DNA of 64,000 nt from JAEUMD01 sp050250815. Its GTDB lineage: Bacteria; Pseudomonadota; Alphaproteobacteria; Rhizobiales; Hyphomicrobiaceae. The notes beneath the pieces were generated by a model. The model saw only the letters and a list, made by a program, of their open reading frames with translations, had not been told where the DNA came from and did no database searches. Where the stretch lies: NCBI GenBank assembly GCA_050250815.1, contig JBFWNY010000004.1, positions 62,001-126,000 on the forward strand, in the 5' to 3' direction. The position numbers were made by a program, and so were the translations under genes. Positions 50,040-58,300 of this stretch are shown one piece after another. Position 1 is the stretch's first letter; each line of letters starts with the position of its first letter.

Positions 50040-51620
50040 ATGAGGGCTGGTCCGCTCGGCACCATGGCGCTCGTCCTCTCGATGGTCTCGGCGCTCCTCT
50101 GCGCAACGTCGTCGGCCGCGGCCGGGCGCAAGCAGGCGCTGCTCATTGCCAATGCCGGCTACAAGGCCGCAACGTTGCGCTCGCCGGTGAACGACGCGGA
50201 AGCCCTCGCCAAAACCCTTCGCGACCTCGGCTTCCAGGTCGCGCTCAAGACCAATCTCGAGGCAGGATTCCTGCGTGGCGCCGTCCGCGACTTCGCCGAG
50301 GACGCGCGGCCCGGCGATGTGCTGTTCTTCTACTTCAGCGGCTTCGGATTGAGTTCGGTCGGCGAGACGTTCCTGCTTCCCGTCGATGCGAAGATCGAGA
50401 GCGACAAGGACATCTGGCGCGACGGCGCAAGCCTGAAAACCATGCTCGCGCGCCTCGACCAGAAATCGCCGGCCGCCACCATCGTCGCGATAGACGCTGC
50501 GCGCAGGTTCGAGCCGGAAAAGCGCGTACGCGCAGAACCCGCCGGTCTCGAGCCGAGCATCGGGACGACCAATACGGTAACGATCTTTTCGGCCGCCCCA
50601 GGACGCATCTTCGATGACCAGGGCGAGGACCGAAGCACATTCGGCTCCGAACTCGCCGAGCAGATCGCGCAGTTGCCCACCGACTTGGTGACGGCTTTGA
50701 ACCGCACGCGCCTCAACGTGGCGCGGCGATCTGGCGGAGTGCAGGTGCCGCTTGTGACGTCGACACTCATCGACCCGCTCAGCCTTCTCGACGGCAGCGA
50801 CGGCGCCCGGAGGCGCGAGCCGGAGCCATCGCGTCGCGAACCGGATCGCAAACCGGATCCGCCGCCGACGTCGGATCGCCGCCCCTCCAGTTCGCCGCCG
50901 CCTGGTTCGGGCGACGTCTTCGCAGACTGCGCCCGCTGCCCCGAGCTGGTGACGATTTCCCCCGGCACCTTCGAGATGGGATCGAACCAACCGCACCAGA
51001 AGCCGGTACACACCGTGACGATCTCAAAGGGTTTCGCAATCGGCCGCTTCGAAGTGACCTTTGAGGAGTGGGACGCGTGCGTCGAAGACAAGGGCTGCGA
51101 TCACAAGCCCGACGATCTGGGATGGGGGCGCGGACGCAACCCGGTGCTCAACGTCAGCTGGGCCGATGCCACCCAGTATGTGACTTGGTTGAGCAAGACG
51201 TCCGGCCGCACCTACAGGCTGCCGTCGGAGGCCGAGTGGGAATATGCGGCCCGCGCACGTACAAGCGGCGCATACTGGTGGGGCGAAAACATAGGCGCCA
51301 ACAATGCCAACTGTAGCGGCTGCAATTCCAGTGGCGGTGGGCGCAGCCGCCCGGTCGGCTCCTTCCGAGCCAATGCGTTCGGCGTGTACGACACCTCCGG
51401 CAACGTCGCCGAATGGGTACAGGACTGCTGGAACGACAGCTACAAGAATGCGCCGAACGACGGTAGCCCGCGGGTCGACGGCGAGTGCTCACTTCGCGTC
51501 CTGCGCGGCGGCTCCTTCGACAGCAACTCGGCCCAGGTCAAGAGCGCGGCCCGCTTCCGCTACGACACCTACGTGCCCTATTCGGGCAACGGTTTCCGCG
51601 TGGTACGGGAACTGGACTAG
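50040..51620 (+). CDS. Secreted caspase-like (C14) pseudoenzyme fused to an FGE-sulfatase-like domain
   Basis: 526 residues. Signal peptide to ~28 (LVLSMVSALLCATSSAAAG). A caspase-like p20 domain follows (RKQALLIANAGYKAATLRSPVNDAEALAKTLRDLGFQV...). The usual catalytic His of YFSGHG is F102 (YFSGFGL, codon 50343-50345) and the usual Cys of DACR is A154 (DAAR, codon 50499-50501), so peptidase activity should be lost. A Pro/Arg/Asp-rich linker (~255-295) leads to an FGE-like domain (~300-526: VTISPGTFEMGSN, GRFEVTFEEWDACVE, YRLPSEAEWEYAARA, GVYDTSGNVAEWVQDCW, LRVLRGGSFDSN). The FGE catalytic Cys pair is not evident, so this is probably a binding domain. ATG 50064 is a possible start. Confidence 0.87.
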   Translation: MRAGPLGTMALVLSMVSALLCATSSAAAGRKQALLIANAGYKAATLRSPVNDAEALAKTLRDLGFQVALKTNLEAGFLRGAVRDFAEDARPGDVLFFYFSGFGLSSVGETFLLPVDAKIESDKDIWRDGASLKTMLARLDQKSPAATIVAIDAARRFEPEKRVRAEPAGLEPSIGTTNTVTIFSAAPGRIFDDQGEDRSTFGSELAEQIAQLPTDLVTALNRTRLNVARRSGGVQVPLVTSTLIDPLSLLDGSDGARRREPEPSRREPDRKPDPPPTSDRRPSSSPPPGSGDVFADCARCPELVTISPGTFEMGSNQPHQKPVHTVTISKGFAIGRFEVTFEEWDACVEDKGCDHKPDDLGWGRGRNPVLNVSWADATQYVTWLSKTSGRTYRLPSEAEWEYAARARTSGAYWWGENIGANNANCSGCNSSGGGRSRPVGSFRANAFGVYDTSGNVAEWVQDCWNDSYKNAPNDGSPRVDGECSLRVLRGGSFDSNSAQVKSAARFRYDTYVPYSGNGFRVVRELD

Positions 51621-51913
51621 CGCCGTCGCGAAGTTCGCAGCCGTCTGCCGCCGAAGAGCCTATTCATCACGTGTGTCGATGCGATGCTCTGCAATGTGGC
51701 TCGCGCGCATCATCGCCACTCAGATCAAGACCTTGCCCTGCCATAACGCATCGCGGATGCACGGCCACGGCTTGCATCGAGGAGCATGATCGTCGGAGAT
51801 TGGCGGCGGGAACGGGAGCTTGCCCAGCCACAGCCATGAAAGTCAGCCATGGGTTGGCTTCGTGCGCCCAACGCGCGGCCCGGCCAAGTCTGCGGGCCCA
51901 ATCAAACTTAGGT

Positions 51914-53206
51914 ATGGGAATTGCGTTGATGTCAGTATTGAAGCGCCTTACCAGGCTCACCACCCTCGGCATGGCCTGCGCGGCCCTGCTCGCCGCAGTG
52001 CCGACCGCGGATGCCAAGGAGTTCACTGTCTCCGAGCGCGCCAATCCACGACTTGCCCGCAAGCTGGGCATCCCGGTCTACTTCGCCCTGCCTCCCAGCG
52101 CGCGGCTTCCCATCACCAGCTCGATCGAGACCTCCGACGTCCTTGTCGATTTCCAGCACCCCGATGCCAAGCCGGGCAGCAACATCGGCCTGCGCACGGT
52201 GGAAACGCGGCGCTCAGGCATGGCCGCACGTCTAGGCCGCAGCGGTATCGTGCAGACAGGAGATCTGCTGCTGACCTTCAGGCCCGAGTGGGGCGGCGCC
52301 GGTGCCTACCCCAACATTCAGATGGGCATCAGCCACGCCGGGCTTGCCTTCGTGAAGGATGGGGTGGTGCACAACCTCGATAACCCGCTCAACGAAGAGT
52401 ACCTCGGACGCGGCATGCGCGCGGACCTGACCAGCTCCCACTACGCGACGCTGAAATTCATTCACGTGATCCGGCCGCGTGGCCTCACCGAGCAGGAACG
52501 CGCCAACATCGTTGCCTGGTCGACGCGCTTCACCCAGAACGCGCGCAAGATCTATCCGCAGAACCTGAAGTTCAACCAGGACTACAACGCGCCCAAGTAT
52601 TCCCGGTTCCGCTCGCTCGAGTTCGTCAAGCGTGTCGGCCAGATCGGTCTCGGAGTGGCCCAGTCGGAACCGCTCGACCTCTACTGCTCGGAGTTTGCCT
52701 GGTCGGTTCTGGCGCTAAGGAAGTGCGACCCGGCCAAGACCAAGGCGGACTTCGAGGGCCGCGGCACGCCATCGTGCATCGACGAGATCATGACGCCGCT
52801 GGATGCCACCGGAAACAACATCAGCCGCCAATCCCGGCGCAGCTACATCGGTCTCGTGGACGGGCCGCTGACCGTGATCGACTCGATGAAACTGCCGGAC
52901 GAGGACCGCGTAAAGACGCTCAATTCGCTGTTCGACGAACACCCTGACAAGCTGTCCAAGATGTCGGTGGGACACCGTACAGTCGCCAAGGACCTGCAGC
53001 CCAAGTTCGAGAAGCTGCGCGGCTATTACCTCGGCGTGACGAGCAAGTCCGCCTACGACAGGCTGAAGGCGCGTCTCGTACGTTCGGCCTTCAACGCCAG
53101 CACGCCCGACAACTATTCGCCGACGTCCTTCCTCATCAACACCCTGCTTCCGGTGGATAACAACAACCGGAAGATGGACTACGTGGCGACAATCGTCATC
53201 GATTGA
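51914..53206 (+). CDS. Secreted YiiX-like permuted papain-fold protein
   Basis: About 430 residues with signal peptide (TTLGMACAALLAAVPTADAK). The core shows the YiiX/YaeF permuted NlpC/P60-type order: GDLLLTFRPEWGG, then the catalytic-type His in GISHAGLAFVKDGVVHNL, and later the Cys in DLYCSEFAWSVLAL. The His-before-Cys order is what marks the permuted family. A C-terminal ~150-residue extension is unassigned. Members cleave amide or ester bonds in peptidoglycan or lipids; the substrate is unknown. ATG 51929 is an alternative start; the frame further upstream is not conserved. It follows the C14-FGE gene on the same strand. Confidence 0.78.
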   Translation: MGIALMSVLKRLTRLTTLGMACAALLAAVPTADAKEFTVSERANPRLARKLGIPVYFALPPSARLPITSSIETSDVLVDFQHPDAKPGSNIGLRTVETRRSGMAARLGRSGIVQTGDLLLTFRPEWGGAGAYPNIQMGISHAGLAFVKDGVVHNLDNPLNEEYLGRGMRADLTSSHYATLKFIHVIRPRGLTEQERANIVAWSTRFTQNARKIYPQNLKFNQDYNAPKYSRFRSLEFVKRVGQIGLGVAQSEPLDLYCSEFAWSVLALRKCDPAKTKADFEGRGTPSCIDEIMTPLDATGNNISRQSRRSYIGLVDGPLTVIDSMKLPDEDRVKTLNSLFDEHPDKLSKMSVGHRTVAKDLQPKFEKLRGYYLGVTSKSAYDRLKARLVRSAFNASTPDNYSPTSFLINTLLPVDNNNRKMDYVATIVID

Positions 53207-53338
53207 CGCCCGGTGCGATACGCATCGGACGACACGGGGCGCATGGCGGGCAAGAGTGACGCCCGCCTGCCGGTGCATAGTCATTGCCCGGCGGAGCAAC
53301 ATTGTGCCCACGTGCCTCAGGAGAGGCGACACACAACA

Positions 53339-54388
53339 ATGAACCGCCGGACGCTCATCGCTGCGGGCCTGCTCGCACCCTTCGCGCTTGCTGGGCGAGG
53401 TGCTGCGAAGGCCACTCAGGTTCCGATCGGCGATATGCACTTCCACCTGTTCTTCGTCGGTCCGCGAACGGCGCGCATGCAGCCGCTCGCCGCCAACATG
53501 GCGCGGGGCGGCGCAACGCTCGCCGGGTGGTCACTCGTGGGCGACATGCCGTGGCTGACAATCGCCCGCGGTGGCTTCAAGCAGAGGGGCGAGCCTGTCT
53601 CCGATCAGGCCTGCGTCTGGCTGCGCGACGAGCTGGGCCGAATGCTGCAGCACATCCGCGGCCAGGGGCTGCGCATCGTCAAGACCGCCGAAGATGTCGA
53701 TCGCGCGCTCGCGGGCGAACCACACGTCGTGCTTTCGGTGGAGGGGGCGACATTTGCCGATCTGGGTCCGCGCGAGATCGAGACGGCCCACGCGCTCGGT
53801 GTGCGCCAGATCCAGCTCGTCCACTACATCCGCAACAGCCTCGCCGACTTCCAGACAGAGAAGCCGGTGCTCGGTGGGCTAACGCCGGCGGGCCACGAGG
53901 CCCTGGCCGCCTGCGAACGCCTCGGCATCCTCGTCGACCTCGCGCACATGACCGACGAGGCGGCGCGTGCTGCCCTTGCCGCCGCACGCGCGCCGCTCAT
54001 CTGGTCGCACGGATCGGTGGCCGGCAAAGGCACTCCCAACTGGCGCATGCCGGTATGGCAGGCACGGCAGTTGCGGCTAGAAACGGCCCGCATGATCGCG
54101 GACAAAGGCGGCGTCGTCGGCCTGTGGGCACTCGGTGCCGATGTGGGCCACTCGGTCGAAGGCTACGCCAGCCGCCTGTTGCAGATGGCAGACTGGCTGG
54201 GCGAGGATCATGTCGCATTCGGCAGCGACATGAACGCGCTCGCAAAGCCAGCGCTGGCGAGCTTCGCCGATCACCGTCGCGTGCTTGACCTGATGAGCAA
54301 CCGCAAGGTACCGACGGCACGTATTGCCAAGATCGCGATCGAGAATTACGCGCGCGTGCTCAAGATCGCGCTGTCGCGCACGAGTTGA
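53339..54388 (+). CDS. Exported membrane dipeptidase family protein (peptidase M19)
   Basis: 349 residues with a Tat-like/Sec leader (NRRTLIAAGLLAPFALAGRGAAK). M19 metal-site elements are present in order: DMHFHLF (HxH instead of the common HxD), VVLSVEGATF (Glu), VDLAHMTDEA (His), LIWSHGSV (His) and AFGSDMNAL (Asp). It belongs to the amidohydrolase superfamily with a binuclear zinc site. Known members hydrolyse dipeptides, including ones with D-residues; a role in cell-wall peptide turnover is inferred from the neighbours. It lies 132 bp after the YiiX-like gene. Confidence 0.87.
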   Translation: MNRRTLIAAGLLAPFALAGRGAAKATQVPIGDMHFHLFFVGPRTARMQPLAANMARGGATLAGWSLVGDMPWLTIARGGFKQRGEPVSDQACVWLRDELGRMLQHIRGQGLRIVKTAEDVDRALAGEPHVVLSVEGATFADLGPREIETAHALGVRQIQLVHYIRNSLADFQTEKPVLGGLTPAGHEALAACERLGILVDLAHMTDEAARAALAAARAPLIWSHGSVAGKGTPNWRMPVWQARQLRLETARMIADKGGVVGLWALGADVGHSVEGYASRLLQMADWLGEDHVAFGSDMNALAKPALASFADHRRVLDLMSNRKVPTARIAKIAIENYARVLKIALSRTS

Positions 54389-54397
54389 CCGGACGGA

Positions 54398-55346
54398 TTA
54401 TCGAAAGCGTAATCCGGTTGCCAACTGGATACGGGCCCGCCAGAACTCGCGCATTGCGCTGGTGCGCGCTTGCTGAAGCTTGAACATCAGGTGCTCGTTC
54501 TCGCGGATCGGTCGCAGCTTTGTTTCGAAAATCCGAACCGCTTCCGGCGAATTCGCCGCCGCGCTCACCACCTCCTCCAAATCCTGCTCGCTTGCACCAT
54601 CGCCTCCCAGCCCGCCGAAGTATTGCCTGTAGGCGGCAACCGATCTCGGATCGATGAAGAACGACAGAAAAAGCGGCGTGGAGATGAGCCCCCGCCAGCG
54701 CGAGTTGAGCCGCTTTTCGGCCTCGTCTGGGTTGACTGCGAGCCCGTCGAACGAACTGCCACCGCCGAAGCGCGATGTTTTGCTTGGAGGCGCGATATTC
54801 TCGCAGCCCAAGCGCTCTGCGACCGCGGCGCGGTACGCATCGCGGTAGCGCCAGCTTGAGAACATCACCATTCGGTCGCGGTTCTCGCTGGACGAACTCA
54901 GCCGCGAGACGATGTCTTCGAAGCCGAGCACCTGCCCGAACAGCCGGAAGATGTCGCGGTCGGATCCTGCCTCACAAGCCTTCGCCTGGGATGCGAGGCA
55001 ATTGAGAGGGTCACGCAGGAAATATATGACCTCCAGACGATGGGGCACCGTCTTTTCCAGGTATTCGGAGATCACAGCGTCGACCCCTCGCAGTCGCCGC
55101 CCCTCAAAGTTGAACAGCAAGTCCTGTTTGGCAGCTTTGATCGACTTCGCCTCGTCCCGGCAACGGCTCGGCTCCGTTGTAAAGGATGGGTGCCGATCTC
55201 GCAGGCGGCGGTATGGACGGTATGACGTTGTTGAAGAACACCACCGGTCTGGCACGCGCCTCCACGAGCCATTCGATAAATGCGTGATGGCCCGAGCGTC
55301 CCAGAGCCACGATTGCGATTGCCGTTGGTGGACGGGTCATGGGCAT
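54398..55346 (-). pseudogene. Sulfotransferase-like gene with a frameshift
   Basis: Two frames make one protein. The N-terminal part (from 55346) reads PTAIAIVALGRSGHHAFIEWLVEARARPVVFFNNVIPSIPPPARSAPILYNGAEP, where GRSGHHAF is the 5'-phosphosulfate loop of sulfotransferases. From about 55163 the sequence continues in the next frame as CRDEAKSIKAAKQDLLFNFEGRRLRGVDAVISEYLEK...HRLEVIYFLRDPLNCLASQAK, with the FLRDPLNCLAS 3'-phosphate motif, to the stop at 54398. One extra base near 55163 explains the break. Either the gene is inactivated or the sequence has an error there. The acceptor is unknown. It converges with the M19 gene. Confidence 0.8.
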
Positions 55347-55538
55347 CTCATAAGCGCACGGTCGGCCATGGCCGCCGAGAAACGACGCGGGCTAGATCAC
55401 TGAGCCCGGCGTCCCTGATCGACCGTCGCTCAACGCTGCGGTCGGGATTGATAACGGCGACCTTCAGTCCCCGTCCCCGCAAAGCTATAGGGCGTGCTTA
55501 GCGGCCTCGGCCGTTTCACACAAGCGCTCGAGGGACGA

Positions 55539-55997
55539 TCACCTCCGCTGCGAAAAGAACGCACGCAACAGCTCGGCCGCCTCTGCTTCCCCGATGCCGT
55601 CGTAGACCTCCGGCGCGTGGTGGCACGTCGGCTGAGAGAAGATGCGCGGACCACTGACGACACCACCGCCCTTGGGGTCAGCGGCCCCGAAATACAGCCG
55701 CCGGATGCGAGCGAACGAAATGGCCGTCGCGCACATTGGGCATGGCTCCAGCGTGACGTAGAGCGAGGCCCCGACAAGACGTTCCGAGTTGAGTGCCGCG
55801 CAGGCCGCGCGAATGGCGAGCACTTCGGCGTGAGCCGTGGGATCGCACAGCTCGCGCGTGCGGTTGCCTGCCCCCGCCAGGAGGCGGCCCGACACATCGA
55901 CGACGACCGCGCCGACCGGAACCTCGCCGCGGGCCGAGGCAGCCCGCGCATACTCCAGCGCCAGCGCCATATGGCCGTTGCCTTCCGCTAATGTCAT
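55539..55997 (-). CDS. tadA: tRNA-specific adenosine deaminase TadA
   Basis: Converts A34 to inosine in tRNA-Arg(ACG); 152 residues, essential in most bacteria. Zinc ligands and catalytic Glu are in H56-A-E58 (PTAHAEVLAIR) and C86/C89 (LEPCPMCATAI). FARIRRLYFGAADPKGGGVVSG and the C-terminal LLRAFFSQRR fit TadA. It is divergent from rluB. Confidence 0.95.
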   Translation of the reverse strand: MTLAEGNGHMALALEYARAASARGEVPVGAVVVDVSGRLLAGAGNRTRELCDPTAHAEVLAIRAACAALNSERLVGASLYVTLEPCPMCATAISFARIRRLYFGAADPKGGGVVSGPRIFSQPTCHHAPEVYDGIGEAEAAELLRAFFSQRR

Positions 55998-56107
55998 AAG
56001 GTCACTCCCCGCGCACGTCGCCTTTTCGAGTCGCCAGAGGCCGACGATGCCCTACGTCGATCGATACATCCTACGCCAGCGGGCCACATCGGAGGCCTTC
56101 CCCAACC

Positions 56108-57157
56108 ATGGACCACAACAAGGGCACCCCACCCAGGGTCGGCGCGGGTCGCGGCAAGACAACCCGCTCGCGCCCCGTATCACGGCCGAAGACCAAGCCG
56201 GCGCGCTCCGCGAAAAAAACACCGCCCGCTGGCGACGCACCCGGCGGCGATACCGGGCAGCGCATCGCCAAGGTGATGGCGCGGGCTGGGCTTTGCTCGC
56301 GCCGCGAGGCCGAACGCTGGATCGCGCAAGGCCGCGTCACCGTCAACGGGCGACGGCTCGACTCGCCTGCCTGCGACATCGGCCCCTCCGACACGGTGCT
56401 CGTCGATGGAACGCCGCTGCCCGCGGCGGAGCCCGTGCGCCTGTGGCGCTACCACAAGCCGCGCGGGCTGGTGACCACCCATGCCGACCCGGAAGGCCGG
56501 CCCACGGTGTTCGACAACCTGCCCGCCGGTCTTCCGCGGGTAATTTCGGTCGGCCGCCTCGACTTCAACACCGAAGGCCTCCTGCTGCTGACAAACGACG
56601 GGGCGCTGGCACGGCTCCTGGAGCTTCCCGAGACAGGCTGGCTGCGGCGCTATCGTGTGCGCGCCCACGGACGGGTCACACAAGCCGACCTGGACCGGCT
56701 GAAAGCGGGGGCGGAGATCGACGGCATTCGCTATGGGCCCGTCGAAGCGACGCTCGATTCGATCCAGGGCGGCAACATCTGGCTGACGCTGGCTCTGCGA
56801 GAAGGCAAGAATCGCGAGGTCCGGCGCATTCTGGAAAGCCTCGGGCTCGCCGTGAACAGGCTAATCCGCGTCTCCTACGGGCCGTTCCAGCTGCTCGACT
56901 TGAAGGCGGGCACCGCTGAGGTGGTCAAGCGCCGCGTGCTCGCAGACCAGCTTGGCACCCGGCGTGCCGACGAGTTCGGCCTCTCAGGACCAGATCCCGA
57001 GATGGTCTCGACGACGCGCGTGCGCGGAACCGCGGCGCCCGCACGCAGCGACGACGCGTCCTCGCCGCCGAAACCAAAGCCGCCCGCTGCGAAGCAGGCT
57101 GCGCGTGGTCCGCGTCCGGCACGCCGGACGGGACGACCACCCAAGAGGCGCGGATGA
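56108..57157 (+). CDS. rluB: 23S rRNA pseudouridine synthase, RluB/RsuA family
   Basis: 349 residues. A basic leader precedes an S4 RNA-binding domain (QRIAKVMARAGLCSRREAERWIAQGRVTVNGRRLDSPA, ~45-90), then the RsuA catalytic domain with the Asp in VISVGRLDFNTEGLLLLTNDGAL and EGKNREVRRILESLGLAVNRLIRVSYGPF. The C-terminal ~80 residues are Pro/Ala/Lys/Arg-rich and disordered, a common RluB-type tail. Overlaps rsmD by four bases. Confidence 0.93.
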   Translation: MDHNKGTPPRVGAGRGKTTRSRPVSRPKTKPARSAKKTPPAGDAPGGDTGQRIAKVMARAGLCSRREAERWIAQGRVTVNGRRLDSPACDIGPSDTVLVDGTPLPAAEPVRLWRYHKPRGLVTTHADPEGRPTVFDNLPAGLPRVISVGRLDFNTEGLLLLTNDGALARLLELPETGWLRRYRVRAHGRVTQADLDRLKAGAEIDGIRYGPVEATLDSIQGGNIWLTLALREGKNREVRRILESLGLAVNRLIRVSYGPFQLLDLKAGTAEVVKRRVLADQLGTRRADEFGLSGPDPEMVSTTRVRGTAAPARSDDASSPPKPKPPAAKQAARGPRPARRTGRPPKRRG

Positions 57158-57714
57158 GAATCGTCGCGGGGCGCTTCAAGGGCCGGGCCGTTGCTACGCC
57201 CGCGCACGAGGGCGTTCGCCCGACCTCCGACCGTGTGCGCGAGGCCGTCTTCAACATTCTGAGCCACGGCGTCCGAGAGTTCGACATCGCAGGCACCCGC
57301 GTCATCGACCTGTTCGCCGGAACCGGCGCGCTCGGTCTGGAAGCACTATCGCGCGGCGCGGCGTATTGCCTGTTCGTCGAGCAGGACGCCAGATCCCGCG
57401 CGCTTGTCCGTCGCAATGTCGAAGCCTTCGAATTGACCGGCGTGACACGCATCTGGCGGCGCGACGCAATCGACCTCGGCCCAGCCGGCAACATCACCCC
57501 GTTCGACCTCGCGTTCATCGATCCCCCCTATGGACAAGGGCTGGGCGACAAGGCGCTCGCAAGTCTGATGTTGGGAGGCTGGCTCAGACCGGGCGCGATC
57601 GCGGTTCTTGAGGAGGCAAGAGGCAACGTCGTGTCTCTGGCGTTGGGTCTTGAGGAGATCGACCGCCGGGCCTGGGGCGACACCGAGGTACGCATCCTCG
57701 CGGCGCGTGGCTGA
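57154..57714 (+). CDS. rsmD: 16S rRNA (guanine966-N2)-methyltransferase RsmD
   Basis: 186 residues. MRIVAGRFKGRAVATPAHEGVRPTSDRVREAVFNIL is the typical start, DLFAGTGALGLEALSRGA the SAM motif and LAFIDPPYGQGLGDKAL the catalytic DPPY motif. It is coupled to rluB by the ATGA overlap. Confidence 0.95.
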   Translation: MRIVAGRFKGRAVATPAHEGVRPTSDRVREAVFNILSHGVREFDIAGTRVIDLFAGTGALGLEALSRGAAYCLFVEQDARSRALVRRNVEAFELTGVTRIWRRDAIDLGPAGNITPFDLAFIDPPYGQGLGDKALASLMLGGWLRPGAIAVLEEARGNVVSLALGLEEIDRRAWGDTEVRILAARG

Positions 57715-57722
57715 TCCGTACT

Positions 57723-58208
57723 TCAATCGCCGTCAGGCGCTGGTCGACGCATTTCGAGCTGCGCGACGTCGTCTTCGTCGAGCAGCGCCAGGGCCGCCAG
57801 GCGCTCCAAAGCAACCAGCGTCTGCGCGCGCTCATCGGGCGACATCTGGTGATAGGCACGCGCGAAGCGATGCCCGAGCGGTGGCGGCGCGTGGTCGAGA
57901 GCCTCTGCGCCCTTGTCCGTCAGACTGACGTGGACAATTCGGCGATCACTTTGGGAACGATGTCGCTCGATCAGACCTTTACGCTCGAGCTTGTCGAGGA
58001 CGCCGACGACCGTCGGTGGGCTAAGCGCGGCACAGCGTGCCAACTCGCGGCACGTGTCGTTGCGCAGCTTCCGCACGCACTCGAGCACGATGAGCTGCGG
58101 GAGCGTGAGCCCGAGCGCCCTGTCGATGCGGTTCGAATAGATGTTCACAGCCCTCACGATCTCTCGGATCGAGGCCAACACGCTCCTCAGCTCATCATCT
58201 TGATGCAT
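57723..58208 (-). CDS. MarR-family transcriptional regulator
   Basis: 161 residues with the winged-helix core LTLPQLIVLECVRKLRNDTCRELARCAALSPPTVVGVLDKLERKGLIERHRSQSDRRIVHVSLTDKGAEAL; the D-R-R wing motif is intact. It is divergent from the NAGGN operon with 92 bp between start codons, so it probably controls that operon and itself. The signal (osmotic or otherwise) is unknown. It converges with rsmD. Confidence 0.9.
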   Translation of the reverse strand: MHQDDELRSVLASIREIVRAVNIYSNRIDRALGLTLPQLIVLECVRKLRNDTCRELARCAALSPPTVVGVLDKLERKGLIERHRSQSDRRIVHVSLTDKGAEALDHAPPPLGHRFARAYHQMSPDERAQTLVALERLAALALLDEDDVAQLEMRRPAPDGD

Positions 58209-58250
58209 TGCACAATACAGTTTGATTTCTAACCATCCCCGAGCTAATCG

Positions 58251-58262
58251 TTTGGATTCAAA
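58251..58262. promoter_or_regulatory. Candidate MarR operator in the NAGGN promoter region
   Basis: TTTG-GATT-CAAA is an inverted repeat with 4-bp arms in the AT-rich 92-bp gap. A second partial symmetry, ATTG-CA-CAAT at 58207-58216, overlaps the marR start codon. Both are reasonable MarR-type sites, but arms are short. Confidence 0.4.
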
Positions 58263-58300
58263 ATATCAAGCAGGGTTTCGAGTAAGGGGCATAGCGCGCG

